This document shows positions 35,033 to 47,565 of a DNA stretch of 64,000 nucleotides, in pieces; position 1 is the first letter of the stretch; every line of letters begins with the position of its first letter. This DNA comes from Epichloe hybrida (taxonomy: Eukaryota; Ascomycota; Sordariomycetes; Hypocreales; Clavicipitaceae). The notes under the pieces were generated by a model that saw only the letters and a program-made list of their open reading frames with translations, did no database searches and was not told the DNA's origin. The position numbers were made by a program, and so were the translations under genes. The DNA is taken from NCBI GenBank assembly GCA_019022495.1, contig JAFEKR010000021.1:434001-498000 (forward strand), given 5' to 3'.

Positions 35033-38000
35033 TCACACCTCCTCATTGTGCGCTCCATCCATCACCCCCCTCCCGAACCACTTGGCCACCGTCCCGAACC
35101 GATCCTCGCTCCCCTCCAGCTCCGCCTTGAACAAGTCATGCTTCATCGCCGCCTTCCTCTGCTCTTCTCTCATCTTCCGTATCAAGTCATTGCCCCCGGC
35201 GCACTGTGGACATTCCACATCGTCGTCGTCCTCGCCTCCGCCCCGCAGACACCTCTGGTGAAAGCTGTGCTTGCACAGGAAATGCACCGTCGGCAGGTCG
35301 AGGCCCTGTCCGCAGTCTGAGCACCGCGTGGCTTGGAATACGGCTGGCTTGGACCCGAGGTCGGCGATTTCGGCTCTGCGCTTCTCCGTGTCACTCCGCA
35401 GAGTTTCGATTTGGCGCCGATTGTCTTCCATCTCTTTGCGTTCGCGAAGTATTGTGTCGTGAAGGTAGGGCTTGATCATGCCCATTGTTGCGACGCCTCC
35501 GCCGGATGCTTGGCCCACCAGCGTTTGCACCACTTGCAGAGGCGCCATGAGACCGTCCTTGTCGATCTTGGAGAGCACATTGGCTAGTTCGTCGGCCCCG
35601 GCTTCCTCGAGGACTCTTGGGTCCGACGTGAGGTATGCTAGCGCTGCTGGGTACAGCTGAGGCTCGTCGGGGCCGTACTTTCGCAGAGCCTTGATGGCGC
35701 CCCTCGTGTCCTTGGCCGACGTGTAGGATCGGAAAATGTCAAAGAGGAGGCCGGCCTGCTCCTTGACCAGTACGGTGCCGTCGCGGAAGTTGGAGAGGTC
35801 GGATAGCAGAAGCACGTTGGAGCTCTCCATGGGCACATGTTCGCCCTCGATCAGTTCCTTCGCCTTGGCCTCCCATTCCTCACGATGATGTCCCTTCCTC
35901 TCGCCTGCCTTGTACAGATACATTTCAAACAAGGTCGTGTAGAGATCCGATCGGTCGCCGACTTTCAATTCTTCTTCTTCGAGACATGCTTCGAGAAACG
36001 TTATGAACTCATCCGGGTGGTCGATGAAGGACGAGAAGGCCGTTCGCGGTGGAGGCACCGTGTATCTCGGAGGCGGGTGGTCTTCCTCACTCAGCGGCAG
36101 TCCATTTTGCGCTGGCTGCTTCATGTTGCTGGGAGTGTCCGCCGTGGCGCCAGATGATGTGTTCAGGTATGGAAATGGCAGGTAGTTGGACAAGTTTTGT
36201 ACAGCACTCGCGGCACCAGACGTGAAGCCGCCGGTTGTTGAAGGTGTCTCCCCAATCACCGGCACCGCCGTCTTCCTCGGTCGAAACTTGCCCGTGTAGT
36301 ATAGTATGAAAAGTTTCGTGGCCTCTTCTGGACAATGTTCTATGAGTACGCGGGCGTACTTTTTCATGCAGGGGTAGGCCTAGTTGACAGTAAGTACTTG
36401 GATGACAGACAGGTTTCTTGACAGTGGCAGACGCACCACCTCGGGGTCTTGGCGCCAAATATAGTCGAGTGCCTCGCCATGACGTTTCGAGTCCTCGATG
36501 AGAATGTCGACAACCAATTCTGTTTCGCCGTGCCGTTTGGCAAGATAAGCCGCTTGTTCGTAATAACCTCCTTGCCGGCACATGGCAATGGCTGTATCCA
36601 GGTCAAATTTTAGATCTCCCGGTGACTTGATGAACTTTTCCAGTTTTTCAATGTCCTTCAACTTGGCATAGCAGTTGAGGAGAAGGGTCGTGTGGTCAGC
36701 CGTGGCCTTTCGATGCTCGTGTAGTTGCTCCAGGTACTGGATCAGATTGTGAATCCGTTGTGTATCGAGAAACTAGCAAAAGTTAGGGGAGGTGCCCGAG
36801 AAAAGGCCAAAAGGAGGGGGAGCCATGGAATGCATGCCTTGCGAATGACTTGGGACGGTTCCGTCGTATCAATGGCGCGAATGTACTGCACCATGGCCCC
36901 GTCGTAGTCCGCTTTTTGGTACAGGTGGTCGCCAAACTTGCGGTAAATGACGGTCTGCTGCTGACCATTCAATCCGGAGTTTTGCGCTAGCTCGATGGCA
37001 AGATGAAACATGTTGCGCTGGTACAGCATTTCCAGTCTCTGCTGCAAAGGCTTTTCGTGATATCTGTACAGCTAAAAACACCGAGTAAGTCCGACGAATA
37101 GCTTGTCATGTGAGGCATGTAGCACGTACCTTGCCCTCCTCGGACATGGTGAACAGATCGCCCCAGACGTCGAACACAAATCTCACCGGTGACATCATCG
37201 TCTCCGAGTGTGCAATGATCCTCAGGTCTGGCTCGAGCAAGAGAAATGTTGTCGCGTTGAACAGATCATCGTTTCCGCTGCCCCCGAACCGCCGCCTCAT
37301 GGCCTCCGGATCTCTGCCATTCGCCCCTGACGGCAGGCACTTGAGCGCCACATAATTATCGTACACGGCAATCAGTGTCTTGGGAGCCTCGTATGCCTTT
37401 GGTGGTCCTCGCCCATCCAGCGAGTAGGTATAAATCGCATCGTCTCTCGCCACCACAACCTCGCCCGTCTCCTTGTCGAGGGCCATGCAACCCCAGGCAC
37501 ACCCACTGTCTTCCACGGTCTTGGGAGGCAGCCCTTGACCCTTCCTTGACAGGCCCAGCCTGAGAATCCGCGTCGTTGTAGAAATGAACAGCGTGGTGAG
37601 CTTCTCATCCGTCGCAAGCTGCACCCCGGTCACCGGCTCTTCTGACTCGTACACTATCCTCTGCTTGGTACCCAAGTCGTGAATGAGGTCGCCGCGAATC
37701 AGAGTAACAGAGCCGTTGCCGAATCCCACCGCAACCTGCGACAGGTCGTCTGACGCCGCAAATGCAGAGATGGGGAACTGTCGTCTACCGTTGTTGATGG
37801 TCAGAGTGCAGAGGCACGTGGGCATGTTTGTTTTCTTGACGAGCCTATCTAGGGCCCATGCCTTGAGGATCGGCTCGCTGCTCAAGTCTTCGGCAACGGT
37901 GACGAGTAAGCTTGTTCCCTCGACTTGGCGCATGTGAGTGACTCGACCAGCCTCGTGGGCTTGGAACTTGCTGACGATTTTCCAGCTTTTGCCGATGATG

Positions 38001-38231
38001 CTGACGGTTCCGTCGTTGCCGCCGATAAAGAGGCTGTCGGAGCCTGCGCAAATGCTGGATATCTCATTGCCTTCGAACAGATGGCGGGTATCGGCATCGG
38101 GGAGGGAGACCTGGGAGACTTCGAAGAAGTCGAATGACTTCCACTGGGATGTGTTAGCTTACCGAGACGTTGGCCGAGCGAGTATTGACTTGCAGAAACA
38201 CATGGCTCATGGGACATACCGAAATCGCCAT
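35033..38231 (-). CDS. VPS11: Vacuolar protein sorting protein VPS11 (Pep5), RING finger subunit of HOPS/CORVET
   Basis: A core subunit of the HOPS and CORVET tethering complexes that drive endosome and vacuole fusion. Exons: 38231-38220, 38143-37130, 37071-36838, 36772-36437 and 36379-35033, giving 980 residues, within the family range. Exon 1 is 12 bases (MAIS), joined to WKSFDFFEVSQV. The beta-propeller covers about residues 1-340 and the alpha-solenoid 345-900 (FLDTQRIHNLIQYLEQLHEH, DPEVAYPCMKKYARVLIEHC, FISYTSAKDTRGAIKAL-type repeats). The C-terminal RING reads CSDC, CKHSFHQRC and CPQC. The third intron (36837-36773) starts GC rather than GT (AAG/GCATGC) and ends TAG. The protein match across it is exact. 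Confidence 0.95.
36773..36837 (-). other. GC-AG intron in VPS11
   Basis: A 65-base intron with a GC donor (exon AAG, intron GCATGC) and a CTAG acceptor. It is required to join VIRK to FLDTQRIHN, a conserved VPS11 junction. Confidence 0.85.
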
Positions 38232-38804
38232 GTTGACGCATCAGTCAGCTGTGGGTGCTGCGGCTGTTTTGGGTCTGTCTGAGCAGAGGGAGCACCCTGT
38301 ATTACATGTAGCTGTGAATGAGTGAATGAGGGATGGGAGCATGTTGCTCCAACGTTCAATGTTGCGAGGTGGTCCGATGACGACGTTGGGACGAGGCAGG
38401 GCGTCGGCGATGGAATGGAGAGTTCTCGCCTGTGGTCGTGGTCGCGGCGTGGGGGTGGGGCAACGTTGACCTCGGGACGGCTGGCAATACAAATGTCATA
38501 ATTACGCTGCCTCTTGATAGCTCAATCTTCTTGGGACGTATTTGTGATTTGTTTGCGCAGTCTAGTATTCCATGACAGCTCATGCACAGCTGGGTATCTC
38601 TTGTATGCCACGCCTGTCCAGCCCATCAATCCACCCAATTTGCACCTCATCAAGCCAAGGTAGCGAAAACGAACCCCAAAATTTACCAGCCAACCTCCTG
38701 AAACCAGGAGAATTCCTTATGCTACAACGCCGCTGCAATTCATTCACTCATGACAAGCTTCATTCTCCGCCTTGCATCATTCACGCTGCCCACGCCATAG
38801 CATC
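38232..38804. other. VPS11 promoter region
   Basis: A spacer between two leftward genes. It contains GC-rich and CT-rich segments. No gene seen. Confidence 0.55.
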
Positions 38805-40066
38805 TCACCTGTCCTCCTTGGCCAACCTTCCCTCTGGCGCCTCACGCGAAGTAGCCAACGGGCTCGTCACACCGACAATGCTCCCGCTGATACTTTCCGG
38901 TCTTCCGTGGCCCAGCCGGCCGCTTCGGACACTGGCGCCATCAACTTGCTTGGCCAGGCTGCTGTTTCTTTCGCTGGTGATGGCCGGTGCCACCCCAGTA
39001 GCAGAGTATATGCTGTTCCGTTCAGGCACCAGGCGTGAGCTGCTACCATGCAGGCCTGGCGTCGCTGGCATGCCCCCCTGCTCGATGTTGGCGCTGAGAA
39101 CACTGAGAGGGAGACTCTCGCGGCTTCCACCCCATAGAGAAGAAGGCGCCAACGCGCGGACTGATGCATCAGTGTCCATTGAGCGGCGGCGGCGGCGCTT
39201 GCTGGAGGAGGCCAAGGTCAATATGGAGGCATTATCGGTTAGAAGATTGTTTGCCGTGGCCGTTGTGTACGTTGTTGGATTGCTACTCGGCGCCAAATGC
39301 GGGGGTATGGCGGACGCGGGGGGCGCTGTAGGAAAAGGCTGGCTGAACTGAATCGATTGTGTGTTGGTGTTGCTGCTCTGTGGTGCCGGAATGTAGGGTG
39401 TTTGACCGGTCGGAGCCACGGATTGTATCGTCGTCAAGGTTGTCGTTAGAGATCGAACTGACGGTGCCGGGCTGGAGAAAGTGCTGCCACCCCCCATTCG
39501 ACATTCCATCCCACCGCCAATAGTGCGACTCGTTCCCGCAAGAGAGCTCTCTCCACCATGGCTTGGAGCCAAAGATTGTGGTGCTTCACTTTCCGTACAA
39601 ATCGTGCCCGCTGTGCTCCTTGCCCCCACCGTTGTGGGAGCAATACCGTCCACGGAGCTGTGTGCAGTCCGTCCAAGCGAGGTGATGCTCCCTGTTCGGG
39701 CAGTTGTAAAAGAACACGAGCTCACCCCGTTGGTGTAACTGCGATTGCTGGCGCTTCCATTCACCACACCATTGCCGTGGCTCTCGCTGACATGACCCGA
39801 CTGAGGATACGGGTTGTTCAACTTGTGTCCGCGCCTCACCCTCGTGTCCCGCTTGGGGCGATCGCCGTCCGAGGAGGACTTGAAGTTTGTTAGTTTCTTT
39901 ACCCACGTTGAAAAGGGTCGTCGTCGATGCGCCTGTCGGTCTGGAAATATGATGCATTAGACTGGGCTTGCTGCTTTTCGACTGACTGTGGTGACGGGTC
40001 GGCTGGGGGGGGGGGGCCAAAGGACGTCTTACCGTGGGGCTCATTGATCATTTCAGCCGCTGCCAT
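38805..40066 (-). CDS. Ser/Thr-rich fungal protein with a basic FSTWVKKL N-terminal motif
   Basis: Exon 1 is 40066-40033 (MAAAEMINEPH) and exon 2 is 39940-38805, giving 389 residues; the intron has a GTAAGA donor, a CTAAT branch and a TTCCAG acceptor. The joined N-terminus RQAHRRRPFSTWVKKLTNFK is a basic amphipathic stretch that looks like the conserved part. The rest is Ser/Thr/Gly/Pro-rich and disordered, with an Arg run (KRRRRRS near residue 265). Some databases call relatives cation channel; I see no membrane segments. The end GAGGACAG/GTGAGA could be a splice donor, so a short extra C-terminal exon is possible. The function is unknown. Confidence 0.78.
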
Positions 40067-41139
40067 CTCGCAGCGAGACGGCTAATTGATAGCGGCGTAT
40101 ACTGTTGAGACGGTATTTTCTCGCGGGACAGTCGATGGTCCCCGGGTTGAAGGCAGCGTCGCTTTGTCTTGCTGATATATGCAGATATGGGAATGGGGGA
40201 GAGAGACCCCTGCTTCTCGGTACTTCGTATCGGCGCAGGGCCCAGGCCTTGTCTGGTCTGTCTGTCAATTGTCCGCAGTTGCAATGCGAAATAAGGGAGA
40301 GGTCAAATGCACCGCGTGCACGACAGGACGTTGAGAAGAGAGAGCTTGCTGGATTTTGCCCGTCAGAGGAAAGGTGAAGGAAGGTGACGAAGTGATGACT
40401 GAAAGTGACATGGGTGATCTGCACTGTACCATGTACACCCACTGCATGTACGGCATCGGGGGCGGCTACAGGGGATGCTTGGAGCACTGGCCTCCACTGA
40501 CCTCCACTGACCTCCCCCGACCTCCCCCGACCCCCCCACCGACCTCCACTGGGCGTCAATGGGCGTCAACGGGCGCCACTTGCTGTGGTCGATCTTGTAT
40601 TGGAAGTGGTATCACGTGATGCAGCCCAAATCGCTCCAGCGAGTCGAGAAGAAGCCCTGCAAGCTTTACGAAGTTCCCACACGACGGCCACGAGCATAGG
40701 CCGCGAGGCTTCATCTTTGGATTTCTGACATGAAAAGGACGTCCTGGGGAAGCTGTTGCTTCTAGTTGGTCGCAAGAGACGAAAGGTGTGTGCGCGCGTG
40801 CATGGATGGCCTCATCCGCGAAGACAGCTCTTTGATTCAAGCAATGGCAGTACAGCCAGAGCACTTTGCCTGATGCAAGTAGACCATCGGGCACGAGGAC
40901 GGACTGCAAAACCCCCATCAAATAGCATCTCGATGCCGTGAGTGAAAAGGTCAAGTCATCGGGAAACGAGTGGGCAACGAGCGGGCAAACGGTCCCACCA
41001 CAATAGCTCTCGAGTTCCATCAACTTCTCCTCTCCCCATCAACGTCACAGCCGATCTACTCAGGCTCAACCTCATCAGCAAAATTGCTGTCGACGTTTAA
41101 GCCCAACCTGGACTGCCGTAGCATGGGGACGTGCATATC
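40067..41139. other. Divergent promoter region with a 10-bp minisatellite
   Basis: A spacer between the leftward Ser-rich gene and rightward MLH3. An open frame at 40556-41023 (-) has no recognisable motif and is probably chance. It holds the CCTCCACTGA array at 40489-40550. Confidence 0.55.
40489..40550. repeat. 10-bp minisatellite CCTCCACTGA/CCTCCCCCGA
   Basis: About six imperfect ten-base copies, followed by three copies of GGGCGTCAA-like words to 40575. It lies in the MLH3 upstream region. Confidence 0.85.
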
Positions 41140-43866
41140 ATGTCCATCCGGCCGCTCCCTGAAGATGCCATTAACAAAATCAAATCCTCGTCGTCCGTCA
41201 CCTCGCTGAACGATGTCGTCTGCGGGCTGTTGATGAACTCTCTTGACGCAAATTCCTCCAAAATCAACATCAACCTCGATTTTGCTCTGGGAAACTGTAT
41301 CATTGAGGACGATGGATTTGGCATCCAACCCCATGAATTTGAAGAGGGTGGCGGGCTAGGGAAATTGCATCGTTCGTGCTGCGACGTGATGACGCCAGTT
41401 ACTGAAAAGCACGAAGCTAACTCGCGCGTGTAGATACGTCCAAATCACCACCTAATCCCAGGATCCATGGCAGTCATGGAAACTTCATCGCCTCTGTAGC
41501 AACGTTCTCGCTTCTGACTATCTCGTCCCGCCATCATCGGCATGATACCCATTCCGCTCTCACTATCCATAATGGCAATGTGCTTTTAAGGAGTATTCCA
41601 GCACAGCCAGACCAGCGCATAGCGCCCTTCAAGCACGGAACTCGCGTATCGGTACGCAACTTGTTTGGCTCCATGCCCGTCAGGGTCAAGCAGCGTGGAC
41701 TCTTGTTTTCTGATCGTGCCAAGATTGACAGGGAGTGGGATGCTGCTACGAAGGCGATAGCTGCCTTGCTTCTTTCTTGGCCATACGAGTTGTCCGTCTT
41801 TCTCAGAGAAGCAAACACGCAGCGAGAAGCCAGGATGAAGGCAAGGGGCTCAGAGATGGCGAGTCGTGCGTCGAGACTGTTCGTCCAAGCAGGATTGGCT
41901 GAGAGCGAGGGTGGAGGGTCATGGGTGCCCGTGTCGGCATCTAGTCGTCGCCTGAGAATCAAAGGTGCCATTTCCACAACCCCAGTGGCAACTCGTCGCT
42001 CGCAGATCATGTGCCTTGGTATTCGACCTGTCCAAAACAGCTTTGGCACTAACGTACTGTACGAAGAGGTCAACAAGATTTTCAAATCTTCAAGTTTCGG
42101 TGTTGTGGACGGGAACGCCTCGGACAAGATGCGAGGAAAACCGACAAAGGGCGTCGAAAAATGGCCAATGTTCTTTCTAGAGTTGCATCTTCTCGGTGCG
42201 GACGAGACGCTGGCCGTGGATGATGTGTTGTTGGGGAGCTCTCAACACAACCTACAAGCTATTGTTGACCTGCTCAGAGTCATCTGTTATGGATTTCTCA
42301 AAAAGCACTGGATGCAACCAAAATACGTACAGAAACCGGACGTCAAGCCATCACGCTCACATCACAAAGGCCAACCTGATACGCTTCATGGACCCAAGAT
42401 GGCGTCAACTAGATTGCCGTCCAGAGCACGCCTCGCCGGCGAGGATGTTTTCACAGGCTGCAGTGCACATAGCTCACCATTTGAATCGTGGCATCACACC
42501 AAGGTTGGGAGGTCTCTGCCTCTCCCCAAGTCCTCCACTGAGTACCAGGTGGTCCAACCTACTGTGCCTGGGGGATACCGCATGCAAATGCGTCGTCGAC
42601 TCGTGGGTGAGGGTGGAAAGTTGCTGCGGAAGCCGTTTGACGATGTGGATGAAGAAGCCCAATCTGTAACACAGGCTGAAACCGATGATGAGCCTTCCGG
42701 AGCAATTGAGCAACAACGAGCCATGATAGCTTCTGAGCAGAGTGGCACTTTAACTCCCAAATCAATTCCGAGGACGCAAGATCATGTACAAACATGCCAG
42801 CCTGTGGAACTCCAGCCAAAGTCGCAACCTCACAAGTGGCTCCAAGACATTCTAGGTTCCTGGAAAAACCCCGTCTTCGAGGCGATCGAGAAGCAAATAC
42901 CAGCGTTACCTCAGAACCCCGTCCACACAGAAAGACCCGTCGAGGTGAGGGGTGACGGACAGAGAAGCAGATTCTTCTTGCAGGAGAACGAGATCCAATT
43001 TGAAGCAATATCTATGGATTTGAGTGGCCGACTGTCGAGATGTGCGTTGGAGAAGGCGAAGGTCATAGGCCAGGTCGACAAGAAATTCATCCTCCTACAG
43101 CTGCCGCTGCGAATGCGGAATGATGAACCATCCGAATCGTCATCAGCATTGGTCATGCTCGACCAGCACGCAGCAGACGAGAGATGCCGCTTGGAGGAAC
43201 TCATGTCGCTGTACTTCCTGCCGAGTAGTCAAGGCCTTCTTCAAGCGGTGACAGAACCGCTGCAGAGGCCGATTGTGTTTGAGATATCAGCCAGAGAGAA
43301 CCATCTTCTTCGCCATTGCCACGCTCATCTTCAGACGTGGGGTATCTCTCTGGAGTCCAATACAACAAAACATGCGGAAGGGAAAGAGGTTCTCGTTTCG
43401 AGATTACCGCCGAGCGTGTCAGGACGATGCCAAAGCGATCCAAATTTGGTCATTGAGCTGGTACGCAAGGAGATATGGAAGCTCGAAGACAGAGCTGCGC
43501 CGCCTCGTCCAACGTATGAACCCGGAAGGTCGTGGGTGTCATGTTTCCACAGCTGTCCTCAAGGCATACTGGAGCTCCTCCACTCGAGGTCATGTCGCAG
43601 TAAGTGCAGCTGGTCCGCCTACCCGCCCTCAAAATCTAACGCTTCCAGGTGCCATCATGTTCAACGATGAGCTCTCACTGGACGACTGCGAGCAACTTAC
43701 CCGCCGCCTGTCGCAATGCGCCTTTCCTTTCCAGTGCGCCCACGGCCGGCCCAGCATGGCGCCCCTTGTCGAGATCGGATCGGGGACAGGGCGGCTCGGG
43801 GGTTGGAGCGAAGCATTGTCAGCGCCGCGCGTGTTGCAATGGAGGAAGTGGCTCAATGGCACGTGA
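41140..43866 (+). CDS. MLH3: DNA mismatch repair protein MLH3 (MutL gamma endonuclease subunit)
   Basis: It pairs with MLH1 to nick DNA in meiotic crossover formation and mismatch repair. Exons: 41140-41371, 41434-43599 and 43649-43866, giving 871 residues. The ATG at 41140 is preferred over an upstream GTG at 41131. The first intron has a GTTCGT donor and a CTAAC branch; the second starts GTAAGT. The MutL endonuclease motif [13 protein letters not shown] is intact at 654-666, and the C-terminal metal-site motifs SRSCRS and CAHGRPSM are present. The N-terminal GHKL ATPase is odd: the general-base Glu of the ELVxNSLDA motif is Gly29 ([10 protein letters not shown]), and the GFRGEAL motif reads [13 protein letters not shown]. 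The NSLDA and DDGFG motifs are kept. Confidence 0.93.
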
Positions 43867-44413
43867 AAGGGGGAAAACTAGCATATTGCATAGAATACAA
43901 TCATCATGAGGGGGCCAGCTGGAAATCAAGGCTAAGAAGAAACCAATGAATACATCTTGAGCACATGAGCACGCACATGTGCACAAATCCAAATACACCC
44001 TCGTCTCATCCCCCGGGCTCATAAACCATCATCATACACACAGATATTGACGCCTGCCCCCCCTTCACCCACTCATTCGTCTCCTCGTCGTAGCAATGCC
44101 CAGCATGCCTCTCCAACACCAAAGATTTTAACGACGGGTGGTTCTTCAATCAACTCAAGTATAAATATGGTGATGATGTTTGCATTCACCATCAGTCTCG
44201 ATACCTGACATGCGCGCAGCAGGTCAACTATCGAGGGCTTTTCACGCAAGAGGAAACAGAAACATCCCAACTCCCCAGGTCCCTTTCGTCTAACGACTTT
44301 GAAAGGAGAAAAGCACCAAAGCGGTGCAGGAGAAGCCGATGTAAACATGATCAAATCAGCAAGTAGTATCGCGGGCATGAGGCGTTGGGTCCATGGCAAA
44401 ACGTGCGCGACCC

Positions 44414-44419
44414 AAAAAA
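44414..44419 (-). terminator. RNA polymerase III T-run terminator of tRNA-Asp
   Basis: Six T on the minus strand begin seven bases past the tRNA 3' end, the usual pol III stop. Confidence 0.75.
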
Positions 44420-44425
44420 GCTGGT

Positions 44426-44497
44426 CTCTCCCGCCGGGAATTGAACCCAGGTCTCAAGCGTGACAAGCTTGCATACTGACCACTATACTACGGAAGA
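44426..44497 (-). tRNA. tRNA-Asp: tRNA-Asp (anticodon GTC), intron-less
   Basis: The 72-base minus-strand sequence folds as a cloverleaf: acceptor TCTTCCG with CGGGAGA, anticodon arm CAAGC-TTGTCAC-GCTTG (GTC at positions 34-36), T arm CTGGG-TTCAATT-CCCGG, and discriminator G. The internal A and B boxes (TAGTATAGTGG, GGTTCAATTCC) are present. CCA is not encoded, as in eukaryotes. Confidence 0.96.
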
Positions 44498-44908
44498 CTC
44501 AATGATTGTTGACAACCATCGTAGTAGGCTCGTGATAGGAGGCACTCTACTGAAATATATGAATGTTTCTCATGCTCGCTTTCCGCAAGTTGAGGGAGAA
44601 GTACGGTAATTCTTTGTGCATTTCCCGCCACTAAGGTCGAATGACGGATCTGAATCGGATACGCGTCTTCGAGTGGTGCACAGTCGCGCGTGACACCAAA
44701 AAACACACACTGCAAGCGTTGCATGAGACGGAAAACAAAAACATGCCGGGTATCGACTACTAATATACGGAGTACTCCTCCAATATGCTATAACACAGCC
44801 GTGCCCTACGCCGCACAGGCAACATGCCGAATTCATACATGAGCCCGAAATGGAATAAAGTAATAAAAAAAAGAAACCCGATTCCATCATGCCACGCACG
44901 CCGTCGCA

Positions 44909-47565
44909 TTACCGTGCAAAGACCTTGACGACCCCGTCACCGCCACCGCTTACAACCCATCGGCCATCCTGACTCCATACACATGAACAAATGCCCTCTC
45001 CTCGCATCACTCGGTGACTTGTGATCTCCTGTGTGCAGGATCTCTTTTCCAGGCTCCAGAATCGCAAGGATGCATCGTGGCCGGCGCTGACGAGTTCCCG
45101 GCCGTCAGGGCTGAGAGACAGGCTGGAAATGGCGTCAGGGTGTGCTAGCATATTGTATGTACATTGACCTGCAGTGCGATTAGCGATTCTTTCCGTACAT
45201 GTGTGGAGATTCGTGGCCTGCCGCCAACTAACCGCTGTTGGCATCGAAAAACTTGACGTAGCGGTCCTCGTGACCGGAAATAATGGTCCCCTCAACACCG
45301 GAACTGGCCAAGGACCGCCCACCTGTCGGACCGCCCGAGGCGTTTTCATCCTCGCCGCCTATACTGTTGCCATGGTGCTGCTGGCTGCCTTGATCCAAAC
45401 CTGTTGTGGTTGCAACGATTGCATTGACGCCTGTTTTGATCGAACCGTCGTATGTCTCCATGCTGTCCATGAATCCGACTTGTTCGCCGGTCTTGGTGTC
45501 GTAGACAATGACAGCGGCATCCGAGTATGAAACGACGAATGTTTCCCCAGACGCGCCCAACGATACGATGCAAGTGGGACTGGCCTTGGAGCCGTCTGCG
45601 CGCGAGATGACGTGCACCAGCGTGTGGTGGAAGGGAGAATTCGAAGCGATGCTGGCCTGGGGCGAGTTGGAGAAGCCGCTGCCCGAGCTCATCGAGTTGC
45701 CACGCACACGACCACCACGACCAGTCATGCTACGGTTCGATCCTGGTTGTGGTGAGCTTAGCTGAGGCGGCGCGCTGATTGACCACACGCGAACCGATCC
45801 GTCAGCGGCGCCGGACACGACTAGGATGCGATCTGAGCTGCCATAAGGACTTGATGTTCCAAAGACTGAGCCCAATGTGGTCGGTAGAACGCACAGCGCC
45901 CAGACCGCATCTGTATGGCCCTCCAGTGTCGCTTTGGGATCGACCCGCCCTCGTTCCCACACGCGAACCGTCGCGTCTTGCCCGCCTGAAAAGATCCAGC
46001 CGTCTCCCTGTGCGCGACCACCAGTGGAGAAGTTGGGTGCCGGTGACCATGATGTCAAGCTGAGTACTGATCCAGAGTGGCCTCGGTGCGTAAAGTTTGC
46101 AATAACATCGAGGTCGGACGCAGCTCCGAGGGGGGCCGAGTGACCATCGAGTCTGGGTATATGAAATCGCTTGATCATGCCGTCGTCACCAGCTGTGCAA
46201 ATCTCGGGCTCTCCAGGGCTGCCGCCGCCAGAGAAGATGACGATGCGCACAGTATCCAGATGACCACGCAAACCGAACCTCAGCTTGAAATTGCCGCTAT
46301 CCGACCTTTGCGCATTCAGTGCCAAGTCGTGCTCACCACTACGTCTTCGAGACATGGATCCTTTCCTTCTATGGCCGCCACCACTCGGTACTCGACTTGG
46401 CGACTTGGATAAATAATCGGCATTGGGGAACACATCAGTATCGGGACGGGTGGTGGCAGAATGAGGGCCCTGTTGAGCGGCACCTGGTTCAGGAAATGTG
46501 CCCTCCGGGAAATCCCATCCATCAGCATCGGGTCTTGCAGTGGGCTTCTCTCGCGTCTCTCGAGCATCTTGAATGCCGCCCAATGCCTCTGCAGCAAGAT
46601 TTGGGCCTGGTATATTCTCATCGACAGAACGTGTCGTGACGAATGGTGCTGTCCAGTCGTTGGGAGCTCCGTACATACCCTGCTGATTCTCGCAGGCGGA
46701 GCGAAGCATGGGCTGGGGCTGGAGGTCGGCTTGTCTGGCGGCGAAGTTGGATTGGGCCACCTGTTGTATTTGGGACGCCGTCGCATTTTGCTGAGACTGC
46801 TGTATTGCGTTCATGACATTAAAGTCTTGAACATGATTCGTTGCCTGACGTTGTTGCATTGGATATTGTCGTTCAATATGTTGTGGAGGCATGCCGTATG
46901 CTTCCACCTCGCGCAAGTCCTCCATCATCGGTAGCTGAGGTGAGTCGCGAGGCGGCTGGGGGTTGGCTGGCGTAATCATTAGATACATGAATTCAGATTG
47001 ACATTGGTCCAGGAAGGTCTTGAGCTCGTTTCGGTGCGTGTCATCGTCTGGTTTCTCAACACGAATGCCCCCGGAACCAGGAACCGTGTATTTATCCGAC
47101 GAAGCTAGAGAGACAAGAAAGAACTGGTTAAAAAAAACCCCCCCTTTCGTCAATGGCACATAGGTTGGGCGTGTGGTTCAACTCACAGCGAAGTTTTTCC
47201 TGGATTTTGGCAGAACGGTCATTCTTGGCGGACGCGTTCTCTTCCCTCGCAGCCGTGCCTTTGATCTGTTCAGACTGATCTTTTACTTTCCGCTCCAGGA
47301 TTGTGACGTATTTCTTGAGAGCCTTTTGCGTGGCATCGGCTCTCCGTGCTTGGCCCTCGAGGTGAGCTATCCTCCCTCGCATCTCCTGCTTCTCAATCTC
47401 CCATGAGTTTCTGTCTCGCTCGTGCCGATGCCACTCCGTCTGCAAGAACCGCATCACACCTTGGAGGGTGTACTCGGTCGCCTGGGGCTGATTCGGTCCA
47501 TTGGGATGCATCCCCATGCCCATCTCCATGCCGCCCACGCCGTTGCCAACGTTGGGGCCCATCAT
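44909..47565 (-). CDS. PRO11: Striatin family WD40 protein (PRO11), STRIPAK scaffold
   Basis: Striatin is the PP2A B''' subunit and scaffold of the STRIPAK complex, needed for fruiting-body development and hyphal fusion in Sordariomycetes. Exons: 47565-47187, 47104-45233 and 45168-44909, giving 836 residues, like known fungal striatins. The N-terminal striatin domain (about 28-135) starts [21 protein letters not shown], then a coiled coil with caveolin- and calmodulin-binding type sequence. A Gln-rich linker follows (about 185-290). WD40 repeats fill about 385-836 (for example [22 protein letters not shown] and a C-terminal DGVVKVFAR). Introns begin GTGAGT and GTTAGT. The start is the first of two ATGs; an extra upstream exon cannot be excluded because GGCGTAG precedes it. 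Confidence 0.93.

Larger units (their letters stand above)
43867..44908. other. Intergenic region containing a tRNA-Asp gene
   Basis: The convergent 3' flanks of MLH3 and the striatin gene. Apart from the tRNA at 44426-44497 I see no gene; open frames at 44073-44399 and 44570-44899 (-) lack motifs. Confidence 0.6.

Noticed and set aside
40556..41023. A 155-codon minus-strand frame before MLH3
   Set aside because: No recognisable domain, poor start context and low-complexity neighbours; probably chance.
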